Positions 8,681-18,312 are shown, numbered from the stretch's first letter. The stretch: DNA of 64,000 bases from an uncultured Parabacteroides sp. (GCF_947855115.1 NZ_CANTZW010000002.1:186001-250000); one strand, 5' to 3'. Numbers and translations: made by a program. The notes: generated by a model from the sequence alone, not told the origin.

Positions 8681-10372
8681 ATGAAAAAAATCGCTATAGT
8701 GGCCCTTGCGGCAGTGGCCACGCTTATAACAAGTTGTGATATCGAACGTCTGCCTTATGATAAATATACGGAAGAAGATATCATGGGAGACAAGGATGCC
8801 GCTGTCGATGTTTTATTGAACGGTTGCTACGCTAAATTAAAGACAGCTTCCGAACATTTACATTATTGTGGAGAGTTCCCGGGTGACAACGTTTGTAAGG
8901 ATAAGCCGACTACGAATCCGTTCGGTACTTATTTTACCTACCAGCATACGGTAAATAACAGTGGCCTTACTTCGGTCTGGAACAGTGCTTATAATATTAT
9001 CTCACAGTCTAGCTCTTTGATGAAGATGATCAATGAGGGCGAGTCTGTGGAATTGGACCAGAAATTAGGAGAGGCTTATTACTTGCGCGGCATGATGTAT
9101 TTTTACCTTTGCCGTGTATTTGGCCGTCCTTATTACCAAGAGCCGGAGAAGAACCTGGGTGTGCCTATCGTGAATGGTATGCCGGAGGATATGGAGAACT
9201 TGAACCTTCCGGACCGTTCCTCGGTGAAGGATACGTACGAGCAGGCATTGTCTGACTTGAAGAAAGCCGAGGAGTTGATGTCCGATTTCAAGTCGACCGC
9301 CTATGCTTCGAAATATGCCGCTCAAGCGTTGTTGTCGAAGGTTTATATGTATATGAGCGGTACGTTTGAGAATCCGGATAAGCAATATGCTCAATTGTCT
9401 TACGACTATGCGAATAAGGTGATCGAAAGCGGTCAGTTCTCTTTGTTGAGCCGTGACGCGTTCATGACATATAATGAGTTGGCTCCGGATGCGGCTTCAC
9501 AGACGGAGACTATTTTCGCTGTGAAGTTCGTTGCCTCAGACTGGGAGGATTGGGGAGATCCTCTGGGAAGCATGTACGCCGAGATTGACGGTCAAGGCTG
9601 GGGTGAGGTATACGCCAGCGCCAAGTATCTGGACTTATTGCATGAGACAGGGAAGAATACGGATGCTCGTGAGGCTTTCATCCATCCGCAATATAAGACC
9701 GATGACAACGGTGAGCAAATCCCGGCATTCCGTTTCGTCGCCAATTTATATACGAACGGTGAGATCTCCGGTTATGTATATCGCCAAGGAGAGACGAAGG
9801 AAGTAGGTGGTAACTTGGTTGCTACCATTGAAAATGAGGATTATGTGCTGACTCCGGTGGATGTGGATAATAAACGTTATTCTATTAACTATAAGGGAGA
9901 AAAGTATGAGGGGGATTATGACTATCTTATGCTGGAAAGCCAGGGTAACCCGAAATTCTATAGTTATAAGTGCTCTAAGCAAGAGGGGTATCCGCATCTT
10001 TATTCGCCGGTTATTTCTCGCTTGGGAGAGTTGTACTTGATTCGTGCCGAGGCTAGCGCTAAGTTAGGGAACTACTCGAAGGCTTTGTCTGATTTAAATA
10101 CTGTTCGTACCCGTTCCCTACCAAACGCCGGATATAAATCTTTGGACGCTACAAACGCCCATGAGCGTATCATGAAAGAGCGGCAGTTGGAGTTGGCCTA
10201 CGAGGCAGACCGTGGCTTTGACGTGTATCGCGTAGGCGAAACGATGAAACGTCATTATCCGGGATTCCACGATGGCGTGCCTGAGTATCCCGCAACTAGC
10301 CCGTTGGCTATCCAGTACATTCCGCAGTCTGAGATCAATGCCTATCCGGGTACTTTAACTCAGAATCCGTGA
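8681..10372 (+). CDS. SusD/RagB-family glycan-binding outer-membrane lipoprotein
   Basis: The 563-residue protein starts with a lipoprotein signal peptide ending LITSC (Cys19) and continues as a typical SusD: helical TPR-like repeats in the first half and the conserved C-terminal part with LGELYLIRAEA (about 445-455) and MKERQLELAYEADRGFD (about 500-515). SusD caps the SusC barrel at the cell surface and captures the glycan. It is 14 bases after susC and 3 bases before the sulfatase gene, so one operon is very likely. The ligand cannot be read from the sequence; sulfatase and GH109-like neighbours point to a sulfated or N-acetylgalactosamine-containing glycan. Confidence 0.95.
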   Translation: MKKIAIVALAAVATLITSCDIERLPYDKYTEEDIMGDKDAAVDVLLNGCYAKLKTASEHLHYCGEFPGDNVCKDKPTTNPFGTYFTYQHTVNNSGLTSVWNSAYNIISQSSSLMKMINEGESVELDQKLGEAYYLRGMMYFYLCRVFGRPYYQEPEKNLGVPIVNGMPEDMENLNLPDRSSVKDTYEQALSDLKKAEELMSDFKSTAYASKYAAQALLSKVYMYMSGTFENPDKQYAQLSYDYANKVIESGQFSLLSRDAFMTYNELAPDAASQTETIFAVKFVASDWEDWGDPLGSMYAEIDGQGWGEVYASAKYLDLLHETGKNTDAREAFIHPQYKTDDNGEQIPAFRFVANLYTNGEISGYVYRQGETKEVGGNLVATIENEDYVLTPVDVDNKRYSINYKGEKYEGDYDYLMLESQGNPKFYSYKCSKQEGYPHLYSPVISRLGELYLIRAEASAKLGNYSKALSDLNTVRTRSLPNAGYKSLDATNAHERIMKERQLELAYEADRGFDVYRVGETMKRHYPGFHDGVPEYPATSPLAIQYIPQSEINAYPGTLTQNP

Positions 10373-10375
10373 TAA

Positions 10376-11905
10376 ATGATGAATAAGTATTGTATAATAA
10401 GTGTGTTGGCAGGGGTTTCCTTGCCAACAGCTTTAATGGCTCAATCATCTCCCCGGCAACCAAACGTGGTGATTATCGTGGCCGATGATCTCGGGTATGG
10501 GGATTTAAGCTGTTATGGGGCCCATCGCATACAAACTCCGGGAATGGATCGTATCGCCAATGAAGGCATACGCTTTACGCAAGGTTATTGTACGGCGGCG
10601 ACTTCTACTCCCAGCCGGTACTCCTTGCTTACCGGATTATATCCTTGGACAAATAAGGATGCCAAGATATTACCTGGCAATGCGGCTCTGATTATCAATA
10701 CTCGACAGGTTACTTTGCCGAAGGTGATGAAGCAAGCGGGCTATGTCACCGGTACGGTCGGTAAATGGCATCTGGGATTAGGTGACGGGGCGGTAGACTG
10801 GAATAAGTTGGTTTATCCCGGGGCGAAAGAGATCGGTTATGATTATTCTTTTATACAAGCCGCTACCAACGACCGGGTTCCTTGTATCTTTATCGAGAAT
10901 GGAAGAGGGGTAAACCTTGATCCGGATGATCCTCTCTACGTTAGTTATAAGGAGAATTTTCCCGGGGAACCGACAGGAAAGGATAATCCTGAATTGTTGA
11001 GAATGCATCCGAGCGTCGGACATGCCGGATCCATCGTAAATGGCGTGCCTCGTATAGGTTTCCAGAAAGGAGGCAAGACCGCCCAATGGAAAGATGAGGA
11101 TATGGCCGAATTGTTCCTTGAGAAAGCGAAAGGTTTCATGAAAGAGAATAAAGACAAACCTTTCTTTTTGTACTATGGCTTGCATCAGCCGCATGTTCCT
11201 CGCATACCGAACGAGAGATTTGCGGGTAAGTCGGGGATGGGACCTCGCGGAGATGTTATCTTGGAAGCGGATTGGTGCGTGACGGAATTCTTGAAGGAGA
11301 TGGATAAGTTGGGGCTGACGGAAAATACATTGGTTATTTTCACTAGCGACAACGGACCGGTTCTGGATGATGGTTACCAGGATCAAGCCGTGGAACTGGT
11401 AGGGGATCATAAGATGGCCGGACCGCTTCGCGGAGGGAAGACGAGCTTGTATGATGGCGGTACTTGTATCCCGTTTATGCTTCGTTGGCCTGCGGAAGTT
11501 AAGCCGGGTACCGTATCGGATGCGTTGGTTTGCCAGATGGATTTGTTGGCTTCGCTGTCGGCGTTGGTTGGACAAGCCTATTCGGATAAGGTGGATAGCC
11601 AAAATACCCTGCCTGTCTTTTTGGGAAAAGGCGGTAACGGGCGAAAGGAGCTTGTCTTGGAAGGCTATTTCAATTATGCGTTGCGTGACGGGAACTGGGT
11701 AATGATCCCACCGTATCCGGATACCTATGGAGACGCGGAAGAAGCGGCCTTTGCCGGGAACAGCGGCTGCTATCAATTATATAATGTAAAAGAAGACGTC
11801 GGCCAGCAAGTCAATTTGGCGGAAAAAGAACCGAAAAGACTTCGACAGATGATGATGACCTTCGAAAGGCTAAAAAGGGAAACCGGAAAGATAACGGATT
11901 TTTAG
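10376..11905 (+). CDS. Secreted sulfatase, serine-type (family S1)
   Basis: The 509-residue protein has a signal peptide (about 1-22), metal-binding ADDLGYGD (36-43), the sulfatase signature STPSRYSLLTG at 77-87 and TSDNGP further on (about 325-330). The residue to be converted to formylglycine is Ser77 rather than Cys, so activation needs an anaerobic radical-SAM maturase; one is encoded at 46.9-48.1 kb. It would remove sulfate esters from imported or surface-bound glycan in the periplasm. It follows susD by 3 bases. The S1 subfamily, and hence the sulfate position attacked, is not recognisable by eye. Confidence 0.93.
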   Translation: MMNKYCIISVLAGVSLPTALMAQSSPRQPNVVIIVADDLGYGDLSCYGAHRIQTPGMDRIANEGIRFTQGYCTAATSTPSRYSLLTGLYPWTNKDAKILPGNAALIINTRQVTLPKVMKQAGYVTGTVGKWHLGLGDGAVDWNKLVYPGAKEIGYDYSFIQAATNDRVPCIFIENGRGVNLDPDDPLYVSYKENFPGEPTGKDNPELLRMHPSVGHAGSIVNGVPRIGFQKGGKTAQWKDEDMAELFLEKAKGFMKENKDKPFFLYYGLHQPHVPRIPNERFAGKSGMGPRGDVILEADWCVTEFLKEMDKLGLTENTLVIFTSDNGPVLDDGYQDQAVELVGDHKMAGPLRGGKTSLYDGGTCIPFMLRWPAEVKPGTVSDALVCQMDLLASLSALVGQAYSDKVDSQNTLPVFLGKGGNGRKELVLEGYFNYALRDGNWVMIPPYPDTYGDAEEAAFAGNSGCYQLYNVKEDVGQQVNLAEKEPKRLRQMMMTFERLKRETGKITDF

Positions 11906-11942
11906 TCTTGGACTCTTTATTTTTCAAAATACTTGATAACGT

Positions 11943-11972
11943 TTTGATTGAAAAAACATTTTCTTAATTTTG
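11943..11972 (+). promoter_or_regulatory. Promoter upstream of the GH109-like gene
   Basis: TTTG (11943-11946) and TAATTTTG (11965-11972) are separated by 18 bases, close to the TTTG-N19/21-TAnnTTTG pattern. It lies downstream of the frame's first ATG (11948), so translation must start at 12005. It gives the second half of the locus a separate transcript. Confidence 0.6.
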
Positions 11973-12004
11973 TATCTTCAAAACACAAACTAATTATAAA
12001 ATAT

Positions 12005-13405
12005 ATGGAAAACACTCGTCGTTCTTTCCTTAAGAAAGTATCTGCCGCCGGCATTGGTGCCGCTGGTTTGGCTATGGCCGGAAACGCCGGAGCTACAACA
12101 ACCGCCGCTGAACCCCAAAAGAAAAAAACAGCCGGTAAAGATGATGGTAAATTACGTTTCGGTTTTATTGGAACGGGTTCCAGATGCCATGAGCATATTA
12201 ATAATGTATTGGCGATCCCCGGTAATAAGATCGTGGCGATTTGTGATATCCAACAGGGTCCGATCGATAGCACCTTGAAACATATCGCTAAATTTAATGT
12301 GCCTGTACCGAAAGTATACAAGGGTGGAGAACGTGAATTTGAGCGTATGTTGAATAACGAGGAGTTTGATTGCGTGATCATCGCGAGCCCTTGGGAATGG
12401 CATGTCCCGATGTCTGTGGCTGCGATGAAGGCAGGTGTTCCTTATGTGGGAGTGGAAGTTTCCGCTGCCAATACGCTGGAGGAATGCTGGGATTTGGTAA
12501 ATGTCTCGGAAGCCACGGGAAGCCATTTGAATATCATGGAGAACGTATGTTATCGTCGCGACTGCATGGCTGCGTTGAACATGGTTCGCCAAGGATTGTT
12601 CGGCGAGCTGCTACATGCTACGTGCGGTTATGAGCATGATTTGCGTGACGTGAAGTTTAACGATGGGCAACATTATACGTATCAGCCGGGTAGCGGTGAT
12701 TTGCGTATGGGGCCTACGGCTTTTGCCGAGGCTCAATGGCGTACGAATCATTCCGTACACCGTAATGGCGATATCTATCCGACTCACGGTATCGGACCGG
12801 TCGCTAATTGCTTGGATATAAATCGCGGCAATCGTTTCCTTTCCTTGTCGGCTATGGCTACCCAGTCTCGCGGGTTGCACAAGTTTATCGTGGATAATGG
12901 TGGCGAGAACCATCCGTTGGCTAAGCTTCGTTTTAACTTGGGAGATATCGTTACCTCTATGATCAAATGCGCGAATGGACAGACGATCATCGTGACTCAT
13001 GATACGAACTCCCCTCGTCCTTATTCGTTAGGTTTCCGTATTCAAGGAACCGAAGGCTTGTGGATGAATGATGGAGACCATGTATATGTACAAGGTAAAT
13101 CCAAGCCTCACCGTTGGGATGACTCGGAGGAATGGTTCAAGCAATATGACCATAAATTGTGGGCGCAGCATTCAGCCGAGGCTGCCGAGGCCGGACACGG
13201 TGGTATGGACTATATCATGATGTACGACTTGATCAATGCGATCCGGAATAAGAAGCCGGCTCCGATGGATTGCTATGACGCTGCTGCTTGGAGCGCTATT
13301 TCCGGCTTATCGGAGATGTCGATCGCTCGTGGTGGTGCTTTGGTGGACTTCCCGGATTTCACCCGAGGACAGTGGATTCGTCGCCAGCCGCAGTTCGCTT
13401 TGTAA
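12005..13405 (+). CDS. GFO/IDH/MocA enzyme resembling glycoside hydrolase family 109 (alpha-N-acetylgalactosaminidase)
   Basis: The 466-residue protein begins with a twin-arginine signal (RRSFLK at 5-10), then a linker and a Rossmann NAD-binding fold (GFIGTGSR at 53-60). The central features match GH109 as I know it: EVSAANTLEECW in place of the usual EKP motif, NVCYRRDCMAALNMVRQGLFG, and YPTHGIGPVA with the conserved His. GH109 enzymes cleave alpha-GalNAc by an NAD-dependent oxidation-elimination mechanism, with the cofactor kept bound, and are Tat-exported folded. Here the product would be periplasmic, next to a sulfatase and SusCD. Substrate is inferred; a dehydrogenase-only role is possible. 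Confidence 0.8.
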   Translation: MENTRRSFLKKVSAAGIGAAGLAMAGNAGATTTAAEPQKKKTAGKDDGKLRFGFIGTGSRCHEHINNVLAIPGNKIVAICDIQQGPIDSTLKHIAKFNVPVPKVYKGGEREFERMLNNEEFDCVIIASPWEWHVPMSVAAMKAGVPYVGVEVSAANTLEECWDLVNVSEATGSHLNIMENVCYRRDCMAALNMVRQGLFGELLHATCGYEHDLRDVKFNDGQHYTYQPGSGDLRMGPTAFAEAQWRTNHSVHRNGDIYPTHGIGPVANCLDINRGNRFLSLSAMATQSRGLHKFIVDNGGENHPLAKLRFNLGDIVTSMIKCANGQTIIVTHDTNSPRPYSLGFRIQGTEGLWMNDGDHVYVQGKSKPHRWDDSEEWFKQYDHKLWAQHSAEAAEAGHGGMDYIMMYDLINAIRNKKPAPMDCYDAAAWSAISGLSEMSIARGGALVDFPDFTRGQWIRRQPQFAL

Positions 13406-13431
13406 AGGATTTTCATAAAATAGGGGGGGAA

Positions 13432-13467
13432 GGATGTCTCATTTTGAGGTATCCTTCTCTTTTTTTG
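13432..13467 (+). terminator. Rho-independent terminator after the GH109-like gene
   Basis: GGATGTCTC (13432-13440) pairs with GAGGTATCC (13446-13454) in a nine-base stem with two G-U pairs and an ATTTT loop, followed by TTCTCTTTTTTT. Confidence 0.75.
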
Positions 13468-13501
13468 TGTACATTCTTCTTGCCTCTTCAAGTATTATGA
13501 T

Positions 13502-13509
13502 TACTTTTG
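13502..13509 (+). promoter_or_regulatory. -7 box TACTTTTG upstream of the second GFO/IDH/MocA gene
   Basis: It matches TAnnTTTG and lies 44 bases before the ATG at 13554, after a terminator, so this gene and the next one probably form their own transcript. Confidence 0.55.
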
Positions 13510-13553
13510 TCATTCAAGTTAATCTATTCTATCTAATTTTTTAAATTCGTACT

Positions 13554-14810
13554 ATGAAGACAAACAGAAGAGACTTCCTGAAGACTCTTGGAGGAATCGC
13601 GGTATTTACGATTGTACCGCGCCATGTGTTGGGTAATGGATTCATCGCTCCAAGTGATCAGTTGACAAAAGGAATTATCGGTACAGGCGGTATGGGACGC
13701 GGGCATGTGGATTATGCCGGGACTCGTCTTGTTGCCGTGTGCGATGTCGATAAGAATCATCTGGAACTAGGCAAACAACTGGTAAAAGATAAGATCGCCG
13801 CATACCATGACTTCCGCGATCTGATCCTCGATCCAAATGTGGATATCGTTCATATAGCTACACCTCCTCACTGGCATGGTATCATGTCTGTCGAGGCTGC
13901 TAAGGCCGGAAAAGATATTTGGTGCGAGAAACCGATGACCCGTACGATCGGTGAGGGTAAACGGGTGATGGAAGCGGTGAAGCAATACGGGCGTATGTTC
14001 CGTTTGAATACGTGGTTCCGTTTCGCGGACCCGTTCTATGGATTGGGTACTCCCGTGAAACCTTTGAAGAAACTGGTTCAAAGCGGCATGTTGGGATGGC
14101 CTCTAAAAGTGACGATCAGTAAACATACCGGCTTCGACTGGAAATTCTATTGGGTCGGGAAAGAATATCTGGAACCACAGTCGGTGCCCAGCGAGCTGGA
14201 TTATGATTTCTGGTTAGGTCCGGCCCCTTACAAGCCTTATAACCCGCACCGCGTGCATCAGACATTCCGCGGATACTGGGATTACGATGGTGGCGGTTTA
14301 GGCGACATGGGACAGCATTATATCGATCCTGTACAATATTTCTTGGGAAAGGATGATACCAGCCCGGTAAAGGTGGAAGTAGACGCTCCGCAACAACATC
14401 CGGACGCTGTGGGTACTTGGCGCTCGATCACGTATACCTATGAGGATGGCTGCCAGATCGTACTCTGGGGTGGTGATTACGGAGACCCGGACACGCCTTA
14501 TATTTCCGGACCGAACGGTAATGTATATAAGAATTTCGTGTGCGATATCCCGGATTGGGAGAAAAAGTTATCCGATTATCCTGAACCCGAGCCGCAGGTT
14601 ACCGACTTTATCGAGTGCGTGAAGACCCGTCAGCCTTTTGCCTTGAATGAGCGTAATGGCTTCCGTTCCGCTACGATCGTGAACATGGGTGCCGTAGCCC
14701 TTCGTTTGAATCGTACGCTTCACTTTGATCCCGTAAAACTGGAATTTATTAATGATGAGGCCGCTAATCGCCTGTTGGACCAACCGATGAGAGCACCTTG
14801 GAATATCTAA
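13554..14810 (+). CDS. Tat-exported GFO/IDH/MocA-family NAD(P)-dependent oxidoreductase
   Basis: The 418-residue protein has a twin-arginine signal (NRRDFLKTL, 4-12), a Rossmann motif (GIIGTGGMGRGH, 40-51), the family motif EKP at 125-127 in WCEKPMTRT, and a C-terminal substrate-binding sheet with GGGLGDMGQHYID. This subgroup typically oxidises or reduces sugars or sugar derivatives, and some Bacteroides relatives are glucoside 3-dehydrogenases. It is 12 bases upstream of the HEAT/DUF1080 protein, whose domains are linked to 3-keto-glycoside cleavage, so a 3-keto-forming dehydrogenase role is plausible. Substrate and cofactor are not determined by sequence. Confidence 0.88.
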   Translation: MKTNRRDFLKTLGGIAVFTIVPRHVLGNGFIAPSDQLTKGIIGTGGMGRGHVDYAGTRLVAVCDVDKNHLELGKQLVKDKIAAYHDFRDLILDPNVDIVHIATPPHWHGIMSVEAAKAGKDIWCEKPMTRTIGEGKRVMEAVKQYGRMFRLNTWFRFADPFYGLGTPVKPLKKLVQSGMLGWPLKVTISKHTGFDWKFYWVGKEYLEPQSVPSELDYDFWLGPAPYKPYNPHRVHQTFRGYWDYDGGGLGDMGQHYIDPVQYFLGKDDTSPVKVEVDAPQQHPDAVGTWRSITYTYEDGCQIVLWGGDYGDPDTPYISGPNGNVYKNFVCDIPDWEKKLSDYPEPEPQVTDFIECVKTRQPFALNERNGFRSATIVNMGAVALRLNRTLHFDPVKLEFINDEAANRLLDQPMRAPWNI

Positions 14811-14822
14811 ACACGTACACAT

Positions 14823-17800
14823 ATGAAAAAAGTATATATATCGATTGCCAGCTTATTGTTGAGCTGTAGCATGTTAATGGCTCAAAGCCCGGCTAACCGT
14901 ACCTCAAAAACAATTGTGGCCGATGTATTGGCGCAGATGCCGGCAGAACAACAAGCTGAATATAACAAATTAATTAACGACCTGAGTTCTACTGGCGAGG
15001 AAGGGGTCTTGATGTTAATAAACAAGATTAACGCCCCGGGGAAAGGCAGTAACTCGAACGTGGATTATGCCTTGAGCGGGTTGACTCATTACGTGATGGC
15101 GAAAGGTGAGGAGAAGGCTCGCCTGGTAACGGCCAACGCATATCTGAAAGCTTTGGATAAAGTGAGCGACCGGGAGACAAAGGCTTTTATTATCCGGCAG
15201 ATTCAATTATTGGGAAAAGACGAGTGCGTGGATGCGCTGGCAGGTTATTTGAATGATGAGAGTCTAAGCGGCCCTGCGGCTCGTGCGTTGTCCGCTATCC
15301 GTACCGATAATGCGAAGAAAGCTCTGGTAACCTCTTTGATGCGTCGCTCGGGTACTCCGAAGACGCAGAAAGACATCATCCGTGCGATTGCCGACGTACA
15401 AATCGCCGATGCGGAAAATGTATTGAAGGCGATGCTTGGTTCCGGCGACGAGAATATGCAGAAAGAAGTTCTTTATGCGTTGGGCCGGGTTGGATCTAAA
15501 GCTTCTTTGAAGGATTTGGCCGCGGCAGCGGAGAAAGCCGGTTATACGATGGAAAAGACAGGGGCTAACGAGGCGTATATCGCTTTGATAAAACGTGTCC
15601 TTGAGCAAGGGGATACCAAGGATGCGGAGAAAGCGGCGAATGATTTATTGAAGAAATCTACGAAAGCGGGCATGACACAAACTCGTGAGGCCGCTCTTCA
15701 GATTCTTTTGGCCGCTAAGCCGGAGGTTGCTACAAAGAATTTGTTGTCTGCGCTGAAAGATCCGGATAAGGGATATCGTAACGCGGCCTTGAATTTCGCC
15801 TCGGGTTTCGCTGATCAAAATGTCTATATCGAGGTCATGAAATACATGTTAAAGGCGAAGCCGGAAGCTAAGGTGGATATATTGAATTGGATAGGCCGCG
15901 AGAGCAAATGCCCGTCCAAACATGACGTGATCAAGAATTTGGAACTTCGTTTTGATTTACCGGCTCGACAAGTTCTCTTGGATCAGTTGAAAGATAAAAG
16001 TTTCGATGTACGGCAGGCCGCTGTTTGGGCCTTGGTTAAAATCGGAGACAAGAGCGTCATTCCCGTTTTGGCGAATTTGTTGAAGAGCGAGGATAAACAA
16101 ATGATTTTATTGGGCCAAGATGCTTTGATGGCATTTAACGGGGATATTGACCAAGCGGTCGCTAAAGCAATTCCATCCGCTTCCGATGCTGGAAAGATCG
16201 CCGGATTGGAGTTGTTGTCGATACGTATGGCCGACGCTAACCTGAATACGGTGCTGGATCAGATTAAAACCGGTTCTCCGGAGGTGAAGAAAGCTGCGTA
16301 TACCGCATTGAAAGACGTGGTGTCTGAGAAGGATTTCACTTTGTTGTGTGGAATGCTAGAGACCGCGGAGGCTTCCGCTATTGAGCCGATTCAAGATGCG
16401 ATCATTGTCGCTATCTCAAAGCAGCCGGCGGCTACTCAAGTATCCAACGTGAATCGCCGTATGATACAAGCAGGGGATAGCAAGAGATATCTCTATTATA
16501 AGGTGTTATCGGCGACTGGCGAGAAGGAGGCCTTGGCTACAATCGTGGAAGGCCTGAATAAAGGCAATGGGGCGGCTAAGGATGCGGCATTCGATGCTTT
16601 GTTGGTGTGGAAGGGTATCGAGGCTGCCGATGAGCTATTTGCGGTTTGTCAATCTACCTCTTCCGACCAAGTATTTGATAAAGCGTTGAAGCGTTATGTA
16701 CAATTGGTTTCTGATCCGGTATTTACGGGAGAGAATCGTTTGTTAAGCTTGCGGAAGGTCATGGAGATCGCCCGGACGAGCGAGCAGAAAGCTCTTATTT
16801 TACGTCAGATCCAACGGGCAGATACATTCTTGGCGTTGATGTATGCGTCGGAGTTCCTAGACTCGAATGACGCGGCTGTCCGCTCGGCGGCTGTTTATGC
16901 GATTTGGAATATCGCCCGTAACCATCCGGAATATAAGGGTGACAACGTGAAGGCGATCTTAAGACGTGTATTGACCATGTTTGACGGGGAAGACGCTCGT
17001 TACGATATCGATGCCTTGAAGCAACATTTGGATGCGATGCCGGACGAGGTAGGCTTTGTCTCCCTCTTTAATGGTAAGGACTTAACAGGCTGGAAAGGCC
17101 TGGTTGAGAATCCGATTGCCCGTGCGAAAATGAAACCGGCCCAATTGGAGAAAGCGCAGGAGAAGGCAGATGAGAATATGCGTCGCGACTGGAAAGTCGA
17201 GAATGGCTTATTGGTATTTGACGGTACAGGGTACGACAACTTATGTACGGAGAAACAATATGGCGATTTCGAGATGTACGTGGACTGGATGTTAGATCCG
17301 AAAGGTCCCGAGGCTGATGCCGGTATTTATCTGCGCGGCACGCCTCAAGTGCAGATCTGGGATACTTCCCGGGTGAATGTTGGCGCACAAGTAGGTTCCG
17401 GTGGTCTATACAACAATCAGGTAAATGAAAGCAAACCTTCGAAAGTTGCCGATAATAAACTAGGAGAGTGGAATACTTTCTATATTAAGATGATCGGTGA
17501 CCGTGTAACGGTTGTCTTGAACGGAGAAAAGGTGGTGGATAATGTGATCTTGGAAAACTTCTGGGATCGTAAGCTTCCGATTTTCCCGGTTGAGCAAATT
17601 GAGTTGCAAGCTCATGGCAGTAAGGTTTATTACCGGAATATATACGTGAAAGAGCTAGAGAAACAAGAACCGTTCAAGTTGTCTCCGGAAGAAGAAAAAG
17701 AAGGGTTCAAAATCCTGTTCGACGGAACGAATATGCATGAATGGACAGGAAACACGGTAGATTATATCTTGGAGGATGGCTGTATTTCTATGGTCCCAAG

Positions 17801-18287
17801 TAGTAGTTTCGGAGGTAACCTATATACGAAGAAGGAATACGGAAACTTTATCTATCGTTTTGACTTCCAATTGACCCCGGGAGCGAATAACGGAGTCGGT
17901 ATCCGTGCCCCGATGGAAGGAGATGCCGCTTATGTAGGTATGGAGGTGCAGATCTTGGATTGTGAGCATCCTATCTATAGCGATATCACTCCTTTGCAGC
18001 ATCATGGTTCCGTATATGGTATCATTCCGGCTCGTGAGAATCATTCGGAAGTGCTCAAGCCGGTTGGCGAATGGAATACGGAAGAGATTATGGCAGACGG
18101 CGATCATATTCGTGTGACGGTGAATGGAGTCGTGATCTTGGATGGGAATATAAGGGATGCCGTGAAAAATGGCACGCCAGACGGAAAAGAGCATCCAGGA
18201 TTGTTTAATAAGAAAGGCCATATAGGTTTCTTAGGACATGGTTCCCCCGTTAAATTTCGTAATATTCGCATCAAGGAACTGAAATAA
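14823..18287 (+). CDS. Large HEAT-repeat protein with two C-terminal DUF1080 (3-keto-disaccharide hydrolase-like) domains
   Basis: The 1154-residue exported protein has a signal peptide (about 1-20, ending MAQS), a long helical HEAT-repeat array (about 60-735) and two tandem DUF1080 domains. The first begins FVSLFNGKDLTGW at about 745, the second FKILFDGTNMHEW at about 962 and runs to the end. DUF1080 is a concanavalin-like jelly roll; characterised relatives hydrolyse or eliminate 3-keto-glycosides. HEAT arrays bind proteins or act as scaffolds. With the Tat oxidoreductase 12 bases upstream, it could complete an oxidise-then-cleave reaction. Which of the two domains is catalytic is unknown. 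The length and fusion are striking compared with single-domain DUF1080 proteins of about 250 residues. Confidence 0.88.
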   Translation: MKKVYISIASLLLSCSMLMAQSPANRTSKTIVADVLAQMPAEQQAEYNKLINDLSSTGEEGVLMLINKINAPGKGSNSNVDYALSGLTHYVMAKGEEKARLVTANAYLKALDKVSDRETKAFIIRQIQLLGKDECVDALAGYLNDESLSGPAARALSAIRTDNAKKALVTSLMRRSGTPKTQKDIIRAIADVQIADAENVLKAMLGSGDENMQKEVLYALGRVGSKASLKDLAAAAEKAGYTMEKTGANEAYIALIKRVLEQGDTKDAEKAANDLLKKSTKAGMTQTREAALQILLAAKPEVATKNLLSALKDPDKGYRNAALNFASGFADQNVYIEVMKYMLKAKPEAKVDILNWIGRESKCPSKHDVIKNLELRFDLPARQVLLDQLKDKSFDVRQAAVWALVKIGDKSVIPVLANLLKSEDKQMILLGQDALMAFNGDIDQAVAKAIPSASDAGKIAGLELLSIRMADANLNTVLDQIKTGSPEVKKAAYTALKDVVSEKDFTLLCGMLETAEASAIEPIQDAIIVAISKQPAATQVSNVNRRMIQAGDSKRYLYYKVLSATGEKEALATIVEGLNKGNGAAKDAAFDALLVWKGIEAADELFAVCQSTSSDQVFDKALKRYVQLVSDPVFTGENRLLSLRKVMEIARTSEQKALILRQIQRADTFLALMYASEFLDSNDAAVRSAAVYAIWNIARNHPEYKGDNVKAILRRVLTMFDGEDARYDIDALKQHLDAMPDEVGFVSLFNGKDLTGWKGLVENPIARAKMKPAQLEKAQEKADENMRRDWKVENGLLVFDGTGYDNLCTEKQYGDFEMYVDWMLDPKGPEADAGIYLRGTPQVQIWDTSRVNVGAQVGSGGLYNNQVNESKPSKVADNKLGEWNTFYIKMIGDRVTVVLNGEKVVDNVILENFWDRKLPIFPVEQIELQAHGSKVYYRNIYVKELEKQEPFKLSPEEEKEGFKILFDGTNMHEWTGNTVDYILEDGCISMVPSSSFGGNLYTKKEYGNFIYRFDFQLTPGANNGVGIRAPMEGDAAYVGMEVQILDCEHPIYSDITPLQHHGSVYGIIPARENHSEVLKPVGEWNTEEIMADGDHIRVTVNGVVILDGNIRDAVKNGTPDGKEHPGLFNKKGHIGFLGHGSPVKFRNIRIKELK

Positions 18288-18312
18288 TTTGTATCAGGAA
18301 TTCTAATTATAG

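Noticed and set aside
10778..11776. 332-codon minus-strand frame opposite the sulfatase gene
   Set aside because: It is a shadow of the strongly supported sulfatase coding strand and its translation matches no family.
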